Shown here: positions 36,473 through 44,068 of the stretch, one piece after another
Position numbering within the stretch: the first letter of the stretch is position 1
Layout of the letters: the number at the start of each line of letters is the position of its first letter
Assembly: GCF_003369575.1 (NCBI RefSeq)
Contig: NZ_PIOC01000014.1
Span: forward strand, 1 to 64,000
Length of the DNA stretch: 64,000 nt
Direction of reading: 5' to 3'
DNA from: Oceanobacillus arenosus
GTDB lineage: Bacteria; Bacillota; Bacilli; Bacillales; Amphibacillaceae
Program-made: the position numbers and the translations under genes
Notes under the pieces: model-generated
The model's input: the letters and a program-made list of their open reading frames with translations, nothing else
What the model was told of the DNA's origin: nothing
Database searches by the model: none

Positions 36473-37215
36473 TATTTTTCACCAATCTGTTCTGATTTTT
36501 CCGAGTCAAAAAGCGACCTTCTTCGGAAAAAACCAGAGGTGATTCTAGTGATAATGCTGAGCGAATCTCGAACGGATTTATAATAGGATCCGGCATTGTT
36601 GTCAAAGTAAAGAGTTTTAATCTCTACTTCTTGTATGGGAATTTTTCTTTCAATGGTATTAATTAACATATTAATTTCATATTCATATCGTTCGCCTCTT
36701 AGCTGAAGGAGCCATGGAAGGTCGTGGATTGCGATTCCTCGAAGTCCTGTTTGTGTGTCTACTAATTTTTCCTTGAATAACTTGTAGAAGATAAAACGCG
36801 TTATTTTATTACCGAAAATACTCTTCTTCGGCACGTCTGGTCGATTAAAGTCACGAACCCCCAGAATCATTTTATTTTCATTGGGAACTAATAAAGTAGC
36901 GATCTTGATTACATCTTCTATAGCATGCTGCCCATCCGCATCAGCGGTTATAACTCCAGACATATCGTTGAAATGCTCGCTAATGTAAGCAAAGGCGGTT
37001 TTTAATGCCCTTCCTTTTCCTAGATTGCGTTCATGTGTAAGAACGGTGCAATATGCCTGTTGACTTAATTCATTAAAAGTCGATAAAGAATCCTCGCTGC
37101 TACCGTCGTTCACGACAACAATATGCGCGATTCCATTTTTTGCTAAGGTTTCAACATAATCTATTAATATTTCTGTTGGATTGAGAGCTGGTATTGTTAC
37201 GACACATTTTATCAT
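36472..37215 (-). CDS. Family 2 glycosyltransferase
   Basis: The 247-residue GT-A enzyme has VTIPALNP, the nucleotide-binding VVVNDGSSEDS, TADADGQH (DxD metal motif) and a C-terminal QTGLRGIAI...GERYEYEIN region, similar to dolichyl-phosphate-mannose-synthase-like and polyprenyl glycosyltransferases. No membrane helices follow. It is the first gene of a two-gene operon with an acyltransferase. Donor and acceptor are unknown. Confidence 0.85.
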   Translation of the reverse strand: MIKCVVTIPALNPTEILIDYVETLAKNGIAHIVVVNDGSSEDSLSTFNELSQQAYCTVLTHERNLGKGRALKTAFAYISEHFNDMSGVITADADGQHAIEDVIKIATLLVPNENKMILGVRDFNRPDVPKKSIFGNKITRFIFYKLFKEKLVDTQTGLRGIAIHDLPWLLQLRGERYEYEINMLINTIERKIPIQEVEIKTLYFDNNAGSYYKSVRDSLSIITRITSGFFRRRSLFDSEKSEQIGEK

Positions 37216-37323
37216 TCATATTCACCCCATATTAAAATCAATAAGATGTCTTCCCTCTATTATAATATACGAGCATTAGAAATAGACTAAATTTGACTTT
37301 TATACCCTATGGTGAAAATATGC

Positions 37324-37352
37324 TTGACATAATATCAATGTATTTATATAAT
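37324..37352 (+). promoter_or_regulatory. Consensus sigma-A promoter of catE
   Basis: Perfect TTGACA (37324-37329) and perfect TATAAT (37347-37352) are separated by 17 bases. A full consensus promoter implies tight repression, and an operator-like palindrome overlaps its end. Confidence 0.8.
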
Positions 37353-37366
37353 ACTTACATAAAGTA
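37352..37366. promoter_or_regulatory. Palindromic operator at the catE promoter (DUF24/MarR type)
   Basis: TACTTACATAAAGTA is a perfect TACTT-N5-AAGTA inverted repeat that starts at the last base of the -10. YodB/CatR-type MarR/DUF24 repressors bind TACT...AGTA sites at catDE and azoR1 promoters in B. subtilis. Weaker AGTA/TACT and TTAC/GTAA repeats follow at about 37387-37434. Confidence 0.55.
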
Positions 37367-37477
37367 ACTTGGTTTTAATTTATAATTAAGTATCAATACA
37401 ATTACTCGGTTTTCATCTTACAATAAAGTAATGTGGAAAAGTGAAATAAAATAAGCTATGAAAGAGGACGAGATATT

Positions 37478-38335
37478 ATGGAAAAGAAATTTTTTGAAAA
37501 ACCATCGATCTATGTAGGGCAAGTTAATATTAATGTAACGAATTTGGAGCGTTCAATTACGTATTATCGCGATTTTATGGGATTTAAAGTAATCGACCAA
37601 TCGAATGACAGAGCAGTGTTATCTGCAGACGGAAAAACACCTTTATTAACAATAGAGCAGCCAGCAGGCGTGTTGCCTAAAGAGGAAAGAACAACTGGGT
37701 TATACCATTTTGCGATTCTATTACCATCTCGTGCAGATCTATCTGCATTCTTAAAGCATATTATTCAAGCAACAGGGGGCCAAATGCGATTAGGAGCGTC
37801 TGATCACTATGTGAGTGAAGCATTATATTTTGATGATCCTGATGGAAATGGCATTGAAATTGCGCATGATCGTCTTGCTTCTGAATGGAGTTGGGCAGAT
37901 AGTATCGTCGATATGGCAACTGTTGCACTCGACGGGGACAGTTTACTTGCAGAAACGAACCAAGAGTGGAAGGGAATGCCAGAGAATACACTAATGGGAC
38001 ATATTCATTTGCATGTTTCCGATTTAGACAAGGCAGATACGTTTTATATGAAAGGTCTTGGATTTAATATTACGACAAAATTCCCAGGTGCGCTATTCAC
38101 TTCAACAAATGGCTATCACCATCATATTGGTTTAAATACTTGGAATGGTGTTGGTGCAAAGGCGCCGGCTAAAAATAGTGTTGGACTTAACTGGTTTACG
38201 TTAATGTTTCCTGACGAAGCTACTAGAGCCGGGATCATTGAGCAATTGCAGCAAGTTGGAGCAACTGTTGTGCGTGAGCAGGACTATTATGTGACCGAAG
38301 ATCCATCTGGAAATGTAATTCAATTAAGAGTATAA
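37478..38335 (+). CDS. catE: Catechol-2,3-dioxygenase, CatE-like (VOC family)
   Basis: The 285-residue protein has two VOC modules (about 12-135 and 170-285) and closely follows B. subtilis CatE: TGLYHFAILLPSRADLSAFL, SDHYVSEALYFDDPDGNGIE and HIHLHVSDLDKA. The metal ligands are the His residues after GH/LYHF and the Glu in NGIEI. It opens the ring of catechols to detoxify quinone precursors. The gene lies under a consensus promoter with a repressor-like palindrome. Confidence 0.85.
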   Translation: MEKKFFEKPSIYVGQVNINVTNLERSITYYRDFMGFKVIDQSNDRAVLSADGKTPLLTIEQPAGVLPKEERTTGLYHFAILLPSRADLSAFLKHIIQATGGQMRLGASDHYVSEALYFDDPDGNGIEIAHDRLASEWSWADSIVDMATVALDGDSLLAETNQEWKGMPENTLMGHIHLHVSDLDKADTFYMKGLGFNITTKFPGALFTSTNGYHHHIGLNTWNGVGAKAPAKNSVGLNWFTLMFPDEATRAGIIEQLQQVGATVVREQDYYVTEDPSGNVIQLRV

Positions 38336-38346
38336 GCAAATAGAAA

Positions 38347-38376
38347 GGAGCTCCTCATTTCATATAGGAGGAGCTC
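38347..38376. terminator. Hairpin between catE and the LLM gene
   Basis: GAGCTCCTC pairs perfectly with GAGGAGCTC around ATTTCATATAG and is followed by TTTATATT. It is a partial terminator; the next gene may be read through. Confidence 0.65.
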
Positions 38377-38417
38377 TTTATATTACTAAAAGTTAAGTTT
38401 ATTTTTGGAGGAATTCG

Positions 38418-39500
38418 ATGACTACACATCAAGATGATCAGACACCATTTGAAATTGGTATCTATACATTAGGAGATATTGTGACAGACCCTTTAACAGG
38501 AGAAACAATTAGTGCTGGCGAAAGAACACATGAAATAATTGAGGCTGCAAAGCTAGCAGATCAGGCGGGATTGGACGTATTTGGGATTGGGGAGCATCAT
38601 CGTCTGGATTATGCCATATCCTCTCCACAAATGGTGCTTTCGGCAATTGCTCAAGTTACGAAAAACATTAAACTTACAAGTGCAACGACTGTATTAAATA
38701 CTGTGGATCCTGTAAGGCTTTTTGAGGAATTTGCTACACTCGATTTGATTTCAAACGGAAGAGCGGAAATAACAGCAGGCCGTGGCGCATTCGTAGAGTC
38801 CTTCCCACTGTTTGGCTATCACTTTGATGACTACGATGCACTGTTTGAAGAGCATTTACAATTATTAATGAAATTGAATGAAAGTGAAAGGGTAACATGG
38901 AGTGGAAAATACCGCTCATCCCTGAATAACTCCGAAATTGCACCACGTCCTGCACAAGACAAACTACCGATTTGGACTGGGGTAGGCGGAACGATTTCAA
39001 GCGCAGCAAGAGCTGGGAAATATGGGACTGGTCTAACGATTGCGATGATTGGCGGGGAGCATGAACGATTTTTACCACTGATTGATGCATATCAAAGAGC
39101 AGGAAGACTAGCTGGAAATGCTGAAGGTGATCTAAAGGTTGGGGTTACCGGGCATGGCTTTATTGCTGATTCGATGGAGGAAGCGAAGGATGCATTCTAT
39201 CCTTATTACGCACAGTACATGCAGTATATGAGTAAACAACGCGGTCAGCGTGGTGAGGTTTCTCGTGTAGCATTTGATTACATGACACGAGCCGAAAATG
39301 TTATGTTTATCGGAAGCCCACAGGAAGTAACGGAAAAGATTCTTTACCAGCATGAAATGTTTGGTCATAAACGGTTTATGCTGCAAATGGATATTGGCGG
39401 AATGCCGTTCAGCCATATTGCGAACACAATTGAACTCCTAGCTACAAAGGTAGCACCAGTGGTACGCCGTGAAGTGGCTAAGCAAGTAAGAAATGTATAA
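38418..39500 (+). CDS. Luciferase-like flavin-dependent oxidoreductase (LLM class)
   Basis: The 360-residue protein is a clear paralogue of the gene at 30971: GLDVFGIGEHHRLDY, KLTSATTVLNTVDPVRLFEEF, GRAEITAGRGAFVESFPLFGY and WSGKYRSSL. The ATG follows TTGGAGGAA. It is 82 bases behind catE with a hairpin between, so partial co-expression with catE is plausible. Substrate unknown. Confidence 0.85.
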   Translation: MTTHQDDQTPFEIGIYTLGDIVTDPLTGETISAGERTHEIIEAAKLADQAGLDVFGIGEHHRLDYAISSPQMVLSAIAQVTKNIKLTSATTVLNTVDPVRLFEEFATLDLISNGRAEITAGRGAFVESFPLFGYHFDDYDALFEEHLQLLMKLNESERVTWSGKYRSSLNNSEIAPRPAQDKLPIWTGVGGTISSAARAGKYGTGLTIAMIGGEHERFLPLIDAYQRAGRLAGNAEGDLKVGVTGHGFIADSMEEAKDAFYPYYAQYMQYMSKQRGQRGEVSRVAFDYMTRAENVMFIGSPQEVTEKILYQHEMFGHKRFMLQMDIGGMPFSHIANTIELLATKVAPVVRREVAKQVRNV

Positions 39501-39502
39501 CC

Positions 39503-39546
39503 AATCCCTGTTGAGGTTCAGATTGAACTTTGGCAGGGATTTTTTG
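39503..39546 (+). terminator. Terminator after the LLM gene
   Basis: AATCCCTG pairs with CAGGGATT, with an inner AGGTTCA/TGAACTT stem, followed by TTTTTG. Confidence 0.8.
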
Positions 39547-39568
39547 TTTGTCGGTTTGGGGGATAGGA

Positions 39569-39645
39569 ATATCAGCAGGAGAGCGAAGAGATCGGTAGGA
39601 GAAAAATGATATCAGCAGGAGAGCCGAGATATCACTCGACAGTCC
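39569..39645. repeat. Degenerate 20-nt periodic array (ATATCAGCAGGAGAG type)
   Basis: Units ATATCAGCAGGAGAGCGAAG, AGATCGGTAGGAGAAAAATG and ATATCAGCAGGAGAGCCGAG are exactly 20 bases each, followed by a partial ATATCACTCGACAG. It lies between two terminators of convergent genes. Confidence 0.6.
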
Positions 39646-39667
39646 AAGCGTCTAAACATCTCTCCAG

Positions 39668-39704
39668 AAAAGATCCCCTGGCAACTATTATTGCCAGGGG
39701 ATCG
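39668..39704 (-). terminator. Terminator of the mhq operon
   Basis: A perfect GATCCCCTGGCAA/TTGCCAGGGGATC hairpin is followed on the minus strand by TTTTCTGG. It lies 15 bases after the mhqD stop. Confidence 0.85.
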
Positions 39705-39718
39705 TTCAATCAAACCTC

Positions 39719-40336
39719 TTATGCTTCATTTGAAATTAGGCCTTTAAACCATTTCGTTGCTGCTTTTACTTCATCAATTGTTAATTGGTGGCCGCGATTT
39801 TCCCAGTGTAATTCGACACTTGCACCAGCATTTTCTAATAATGCTTTCAATTCCTCTGATTCCGTGGAAGGGCAGATTGGATCGTTAGTACCTGCAGCTA
39901 TGAAGACTCCTTTGCTTGAAAGGTTTGGCAATTCAATTCCCCTTCTTGGGACCATTGGATGATGCAAAATAGCTGCCTTTAATGCATCTTGGTAGTGAAA
40001 GAGTAAACTTGCTGCGATATTTGCACCATTGGAGTAACCAATTGCCACAATATTATCGCGGTCAAACTCGTATTTTGCTGCTGCTTCATCAAGAAATTCA
40101 TTTAATTCCTTCGTACGGAATACAAGATCTTCTTCATCAAATACACCTTCAGCTAGTCTTTTAAAGAAGCGGGGCATGCCGTTTTCCAGGACATTCCCTC
40201 GGACACTTAATACATTTGCCTCTTTATCAACGATTTCTGCCAATTGAAGGAGGTCCTGTTCTGTTCCTCCTGTACCGTGTAGCAGTAGCAATGTTGGTTT
40301 TTCACTATCTATTCCTTTTTGAAATATGTGTTTCAT
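39719..40336 (-). CDS. mhqD: MhqD-like carboxylesterase/hydrolase
   Basis: The 205-residue alpha/beta hydrolase has LLHGTGGTEQD (oxyanion region), the nucleophile elbow GYSNGAN (Ser about 115), Asp in GTNDPICP and His in NRGHQLT. It resembles phospholipase/carboxylesterase family MhqD of the quinone-stress regulon. It probably hydrolyses ring-cleavage products. It ends the minus-strand mhqR cluster. Confidence 0.85.
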   Translation of the reverse strand: MKHIFQKGIDSEKPTLLLLHGTGGTEQDLLQLAEIVDKEANVLSVRGNVLENGMPRFFKRLAEGVFDEEDLVFRTKELNEFLDEAAAKYEFDRDNIVAIGYSNGANIAASLLFHYQDALKAAILHHPMVPRRGIELPNLSSKGVFIAAGTNDPICPSTESEELKALLENAGASVELHWENRGHQLTIDEVKAATKWFKGLISNEA

Positions 40337-40358
40337 TTAATGATTCTCCCTTCCTGAT

Positions 40359-40571
40359 TTAACATTGATTGGTGGTAAACGAGTTTTCTAAGAAATACAG
40401 TGCATAAAAATTATTACGATCAAGGATTTCCGTTGGATGGAATTCACTTTCGCTGACAAATTTCCTGAATTGCTCGTGTTCAAAGTCATCTGTAGTCCGA
40501 TAAGCAATATGATTAACCGTTCCAGCGTCAGCAAGCCCGTGGCCAGAGGGTGAGAGCTTGATATCGATCAT
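40359..40571 (-). pseudogene. Remnant of a second ring-cleaving dioxygenase (MhqO paralogue)
   Basis: The 70-codon frame reads IDIKLSPSGHG, VNHIAYRTTDDFEHEQFRKF and PTEILDRNNFYALYFLE. These align with residues about 204-263 of the intact dioxygenase at 41236 (IDLKATPIDRG, VHHIAWRAKDD, TPVRDRNYFNAVYFRE). About 200 N-terminal residues and the C-terminal end are missing, and the frame ends in unrelated SFTTNQC. It lies between the flavin reductase and mhqD genes, so a tandem dioxygenase gene was probably lost by internal deletion. Confidence 0.75.
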
Positions 40572-40606
40572 ATTTAAAAAAGTTGTACTGGATTTACTCC
40601 CCCAAT

Positions 40607-41215
40607 TTATTTCGGTCTTTCAATAGAAAATATATCACCGATTTTGGCATAGTTCTGCCCAGCAAGTCGGCTAATCGCGCCAAGTTTCTTGGTGTTTATT
40701 CTTCCTTCTTCATAGATTGCTTCATCGATATGGAAACGGATAATCTTACCGATAATAAGGTCGGTTCCAATCGAATCCTCTTGGCCTAATTCAATCGCTT
40801 GTTCCAATGTACATTCAAAGCGAACTTTAGCTTCTTTAATGCCAGGCACAGAAATTGCTTCGCTATCAATGAGTGTTAAATTTGCTACGGTTAATTCACT
40901 AATATGTGGTGGGAGCGATGCAGCCGTTTTATTAATCTCTGCTACATTATCCACATCAACAATGTGAACAACGAATGCTTGATTATCGATTATATTTTGA
41001 GCAGTGTCTTTCCTTTTGCCATTTTTGCGTTGTGTAGAAATAGAAAGCATTGGCGGATTAGAAGAGACGATATTAAAATAGCTGAATGGGGCAGCATTGA
41101 CGGTTCCATCCTTCGCAACACTTGTCACAAATGCGATTGGTCTTGGGATGATGCTGCCGATAAGTAATTTGTAGTTTTCGCGCTCAGTATTTTCTTTTGG
41201 ATCAAAGGATAGCAT
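40607..41215 (-). CDS. Flavin reductase-like FMN-binding protein
   Basis: About 202 residues of the flavin reductase/DIM6-NTAB family: IIPRPIAFVTSVAKDGTVNA, APFSYFNIVSSNPPML and GQEDSIGTDLIIGKI. These proteins bind FMN and reduce flavin or flavin-linked substrates. ATG 41215 follows a GGGGGGAAA purine tract, which is preferred to ATG 41230 that lies before it. It is the third gene of the mhqR cluster; a role in quinone reduction fits the context. Confidence 0.8.
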   Translation of the reverse strand: MLSFDPKENTERENYKLLIGSIIPRPIAFVTSVAKDGTVNAAPFSYFNIVSSNPPMLSISTQRKNGKRKDTAQNIIDNQAFVVHIVDVDNVAEINKTAASLPPHISELTVANLTLIDSEAISVPGIKEAKVRFECTLEQAIELGQEDSIGTDLIIGKIIRFHIDEAIYEEGRINTKKLGAISRLAGQNYAKIGDIFSIERPK

Positions 41216-41235
41216 CGCGTTTCCCCCCATTCTAA

Positions 41236-42174
41236 TTATTTATCCAAATTTCTAATCTCAATCGGAATTAATGTTTGATTAAGCTGTTCACGATATTGTT
41301 CATATTGTGATGGTAATTTTAAATCATTTCCCATCGTTTCATATGACTCATCATGTGCAAAACCTGGTGGATCTGTTGCAATTTCAAATAAAATTTCTCC
41401 ATGTTCACGGAAATAGACGGCATTGAAATAGTTTCGATCCCGAACTGGGGTTACCCCGTATCCTTGATTGCTCACAAAGTTTTGCCATTCGAGTTGATCT
41501 GCGTCATCTTTAGCACGCCATGCAATATGGTGAACCGTTCCAACGCCCATTTGCCCACGATCGATTGGAGTAGCCTTGAGATCAATAATATTACCAATAT
41601 CCCCGTAAGATTTGAAACGGATTAGGTCACCCTCTACACCAATTTTCTCCAAACCCATCACATCTTGTAATGTCTTAGCTGTTTGCTCTGGATTAGTAGA
41701 TAGTAGGATAGCACCACCGAATCCTTTGATTGCAACATCTGGTGTCACGTCACCAATGGTCCAATTATTATTGTCGCCAGATTCTCTTTCAACGAGCGCT
41801 AACTGCAGACCGTGTACATCTGCAAATTCCAGGTAGGTTTCGCCAAATCGCTCTGTCTTTTCGAATTTAATGCTGAATTTTGCTAGTCTTGTTTCCCAGA
41901 AGTGCAAGGAACCAGGTGGGATAATGTACGTCGTTTCCCCAACTTGCCCACCACCGATCTTTCCTTGATATGCATTTGCCCAAGGGAAGAATGTGATAAT
42001 CGTTCCTGGTTTCCCACCGTCATTTCCGAAGTAAAGGTGGTATGTTCCTGGATCATCAAAGTTGATCGTTTTCTTGACAAGTCGTAAACCTAGTACTCCA
42101 GCGTAAAAATCAACATTTTCCTGTGGGTGACCAACAATTGCTGTTATATGATGAATTCCTGCTGTTTGTTTCAT
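41236..42174 (-). CDS. mhqO: Ring-cleaving dioxygenase, MhqO/MhqA-like
   Basis: The 312-residue two-module VOC protein has GIHHITAIVGHPQENVDFYA, GTYHLYFGNDGGKPGT, GTVHHIAWRAKDD and FEIATDPPGFA. His and Glu residues in these segments are the expected Fe(II) ligands. Length and sequence match B. subtilis MhqO (YdfO), a hydroquinone-specific extradiol dioxygenase. Its ATG overlaps the mhqR stop by 4 bases. Confidence 0.88.
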   Translation of the reverse strand: MKQTAGIHHITAIVGHPQENVDFYAGVLGLRLVKKTINFDDPGTYHLYFGNDGGKPGTIITFFPWANAYQGKIGGGQVGETTYIIPPGSLHFWETRLAKFSIKFEKTERFGETYLEFADVHGLQLALVERESGDNNNWTIGDVTPDVAIKGFGGAILLSTNPEQTAKTLQDVMGLEKIGVEGDLIRFKSYGDIGNIIDLKATPIDRGQMGVGTVHHIAWRAKDDADQLEWQNFVSNQGYGVTPVRDRNYFNAVYFREHGEILFEIATDPPGFAHDESYETMGNDLKLPSQYEQYREQLNQTLIPIEIRNLDK

Positions 42175-42605
42175 CGTAATGTCTCTCCTTTCTTTCCAAC
42201 CTTTTTAAGGACGTCGATTACGATTTGTTTCTCTTCAGGTGTGATATCCTCAAATAGTGTTTCAATGACTTGCTGGTGCTTAGGGAACACTTCATCCATT
42301 AGCTCTTTTCCTTTGTCTGTTATTTGTATATAGACAACCCTGCGATCATCTTTACAATTAATCCTTTCTACTAGTCCATTCTTTTCCAATTTGTCAATCA
42401 CATAGGTAATGGAACCTGTATTGATAAGTACCGCTTCAGAAATCTGTCGAATGGTTTGTTTCCCTTTGCTGTATACTGCTTCGATTACTGCAAAGTCCGA
42501 TGATTTCATGCCGTGACCGCTAATATCCTTTTTGATAAGTTCTTCTATCGACTTTGATGCCTTCATTAAAACGACAAAGGCTTTTAATGATAATTGCTCA
42601 CCCAT
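42171..42605 (-). CDS. mhqR: MarR-family repressor, MhqR-like
   Basis: The 144-residue protein has a winged helix with TIRQISEAVLINTGSITYVI (recognition region) and CKDDRRVVYIQITDKG (wing). MhqR represses the B. subtilis genes for quinone resistance dioxygenases and hydrolases. Here it leads an operon with exactly those functions (mhqO, flavin reductase, mhqD), so local autoregulation is likely. AAAGGGAGG precedes the ATG. Confidence 0.85.
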   Translation of the reverse strand: MGEQLSLKAFVVLMKASKSIEELIKKDISGHGMKSSDFAVIEAVYSKGKQTIRQISEAVLINTGSITYVIDKLEKNGLVERINCKDDRRVVYIQITDKGKELMDEVFPKHQQVIETLFEDITPEEKQIVIDVLKKVGKKGETLR

Positions 42606-42639
42606 AATGGAACCTCCCTTTCATAGGATGTAGAAAATA

Positions 42640-42703
42640 ATTTATTTTGAATTAAAATATATTTAATTAAGTATAATATAGCGAATCTATGACCAAATGT
42701 CAA
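42640..42703 (-). promoter_or_regulatory. mhqR operon promoter and operator-like region
   Basis: On the minus strand TTGACA (42703-42698) and TATATT (42680-42675) are 17 bases apart. Just downstream is an AT-rich inverted repeat ATTTTAATTCAAAAT, a plausible MarR-type operator placed over the transcription start. It does not resemble the known B. subtilis MhqR site strongly. Confidence 0.6.
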
Positions 42704-42734
42704 TCATTAGGATGTACATATTTGCAGTAGAATA

Positions 42735-42770
42735 TTGACATCTTTATCAGATGTAACTATAATGGTTACA
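42735..42770 (+). promoter_or_regulatory. Rrf2 gene promoter with internal operator
   Basis: Perfect TTGACA (42735-42740) and TATAAT (42758-42763) with 17-base spacing. The inverted repeat TGTAAC-N7-GTTACA (42752-42770) covers the -10. The same repeat occurs upstream of the next gene. Confidence 0.8.
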
Positions 42771-42786
42771 ACAGGAGGTTGCGAAA

Positions 42787-43215
42787 ATGAAAATCAGCAG
42801 CAGATTTACCATAGCGGTTCATATATTATCACTCGTTACAATTGAAAGAACAACAAGATGTACATCGGAGTATATTGCCGAAAGTGTTAATACGAATCCG
42901 GTTATTATTCGAAAAGTTATGGGCAAACTAAAAAGTGCTGGAATGATTGCCATTCATCGTGGCCCTGGTGGAGCAGAACTGTTGATACCTTTGGATCAAA
43001 TTACACTGCTTGATATTTATCGTGCTGTGGAAGTTGTGGAAGAAGGGGAACTGTTTCAATTTCATAATGACCCGAATCCGAATTGTGTTGTTGGTGCGAA
43101 TATTCAAGGTGTGCTTGAATTGATCTTGTTTAAGGCGCAAGACGCAATGGAGAATATTCTGGACGAGGTGACAATGGAAGAGTTAGTTAAAGTGTTAAAT
43201 AAAAAAATTGGCTAA
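42787..43215 (+). CDS. Rrf2-family regulator, YwnA-like
   Basis: The 142-residue protein has the Rrf2 winged helix: FTIAVHILSLV, SEYIAESVNTNPVIIRKVMG and AGMIAIHRGPGGAELL. It has one cysteine (NCVVGAN), not the three-cysteine Fe-S cluster motif of IscR, so thiol sensing is more likely. ACAGGAGG precedes the ATG. Order and sequence match B. subtilis ywnA-ywnB. It likely represses itself and the next gene through the shared TGTAAC-N7-GTTACA site. Confidence 0.82.
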   Translation: MKISSRFTIAVHILSLVTIERTTRCTSEYIAESVNTNPVIIRKVMGKLKSAGMIAIHRGPGGAELLIPLDQITLLDIYRAVEVVEEGELFQFHNDPNPNCVVGANIQGVLELILFKAQDAMENILDEVTMEELVKVLNKKIG

Positions 43216-43238
43216 TATTGCCCATTTTTTCTTAATGA

Positions 43239-43257
43239 TGTAACTATAAAGGTTACA
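43239..43257 (+). promoter_or_regulatory. Second Rrf2-type operator, upstream of the NAD(P)-binding gene
   Basis: TGTAAC-TATAAAG-GTTACA repeats the operator at 42752-42770 with only two spacer bases changed. TATAAA inside it can act as a -10, though no good -35 is seen at 17 bases. Confidence 0.75.
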
Positions 43258-43284
43258 TCAAAATATACTTAGGAGGTTTTATTA

Positions 43285-43926
43285 ATGAAGGTAGGAATTA
43301 TTGGTGCAACAGGTAAAGCAGGTAATCTGATTTTGAAGGAAGCAAAAGAAAGAGGGCATGAAGTAACGGCGATTGTTCGAAATGCTGCGAAATTAGCGGA
43401 TAAAGATGTAGCAGTTGTTGAAAAAGATTTATTCCAATTAACTGCAGAAGATTTACAGCCGTTTGACGTGGTTGTCAATGCATTTGGTACAGCTCCAGAT
43501 ACAGCTGAACAACATGTTGAATTTGGAAGAGTATTAATTACAGCACTTCAAGGTGCTAAAGAAACAAGATTAATCGTTGTCGGCGGAGCAGGCAGCCTTT
43601 ATGTTGATGAAGCGAAAACAACGCGTTTAATTGATACGCCTGAATTCCCAGATGCATTTAAATCTATTGCGTCTAATCAAGGAAAAAATCTTGAGGATCT
43701 ACAAAACGCATCAGGAATCAAATGGACTTTCTTAAGCCCTGCAGCTTTCTTCAATCCTGAAGGCAAACGGACTGGCACATACAAAGCGGGACAAGATAAT
43801 CTCATTGTCAATGCACAAGGCGCGAGCCATGTAAGTTATGCAGATTATGCAATTGCAATTGTAGATGAAATCGAAAATGCTGCACATGTAAATGAACGTT
43901 TTACCGTTGTTTCGGATGCAGAATAA
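43285..43926 (+). CDS. NAD(P)-binding oxidoreductase, YwnB-like
   Basis: The 213-residue atypical short-chain dehydrogenase starts MKVGIIGATGKAGNLILKEA (GxxGxxG nucleotide loop) and contains HEVTAIVRNAAKL, LIVVGGAGSLYVDE and SYADYAIAIVDEIE. It closely follows B. subtilis YwnB. The family reduces quinones or isomerises NADPH-bound substrates; the precise reaction is unknown. AGGAGG precedes the ATG. Confidence 0.85.
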   Translation: MKVGIIGATGKAGNLILKEAKERGHEVTAIVRNAAKLADKDVAVVEKDLFQLTAEDLQPFDVVVNAFGTAPDTAEQHVEFGRVLITALQGAKETRLIVVGGAGSLYVDEAKTTRLIDTPEFPDAFKSIASNQGKNLEDLQNASGIKWTFLSPAAFFNPEGKRTGTYKAGQDNLIVNAQGASHVSYADYAIAIVDEIENAAHVNERFTVVSDAE

Positions 43927-43939
43927 GCTAAAATAGTGA

Positions 43940-43982
43940 TAAAAAGGGAATGATGGCCTTAGGCCAATCATTCCCTTTTCTT
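43940..43982. terminator. Terminator after the ywnB-like gene
   Basis: AAAAGGGAATGATTGGCC and its complement pair almost perfectly over about 18 bases, ending TTTTCTTCTTT. Confidence 0.88.
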
Positions 43983-44068
43983 CTTTGCCTATTAATTGCA
44001 ATCATAATGGCAATCAAGATAAACTTAACTGTAAGATTCAGTATACAAATGAAAGCTAGGGTGGAAAG

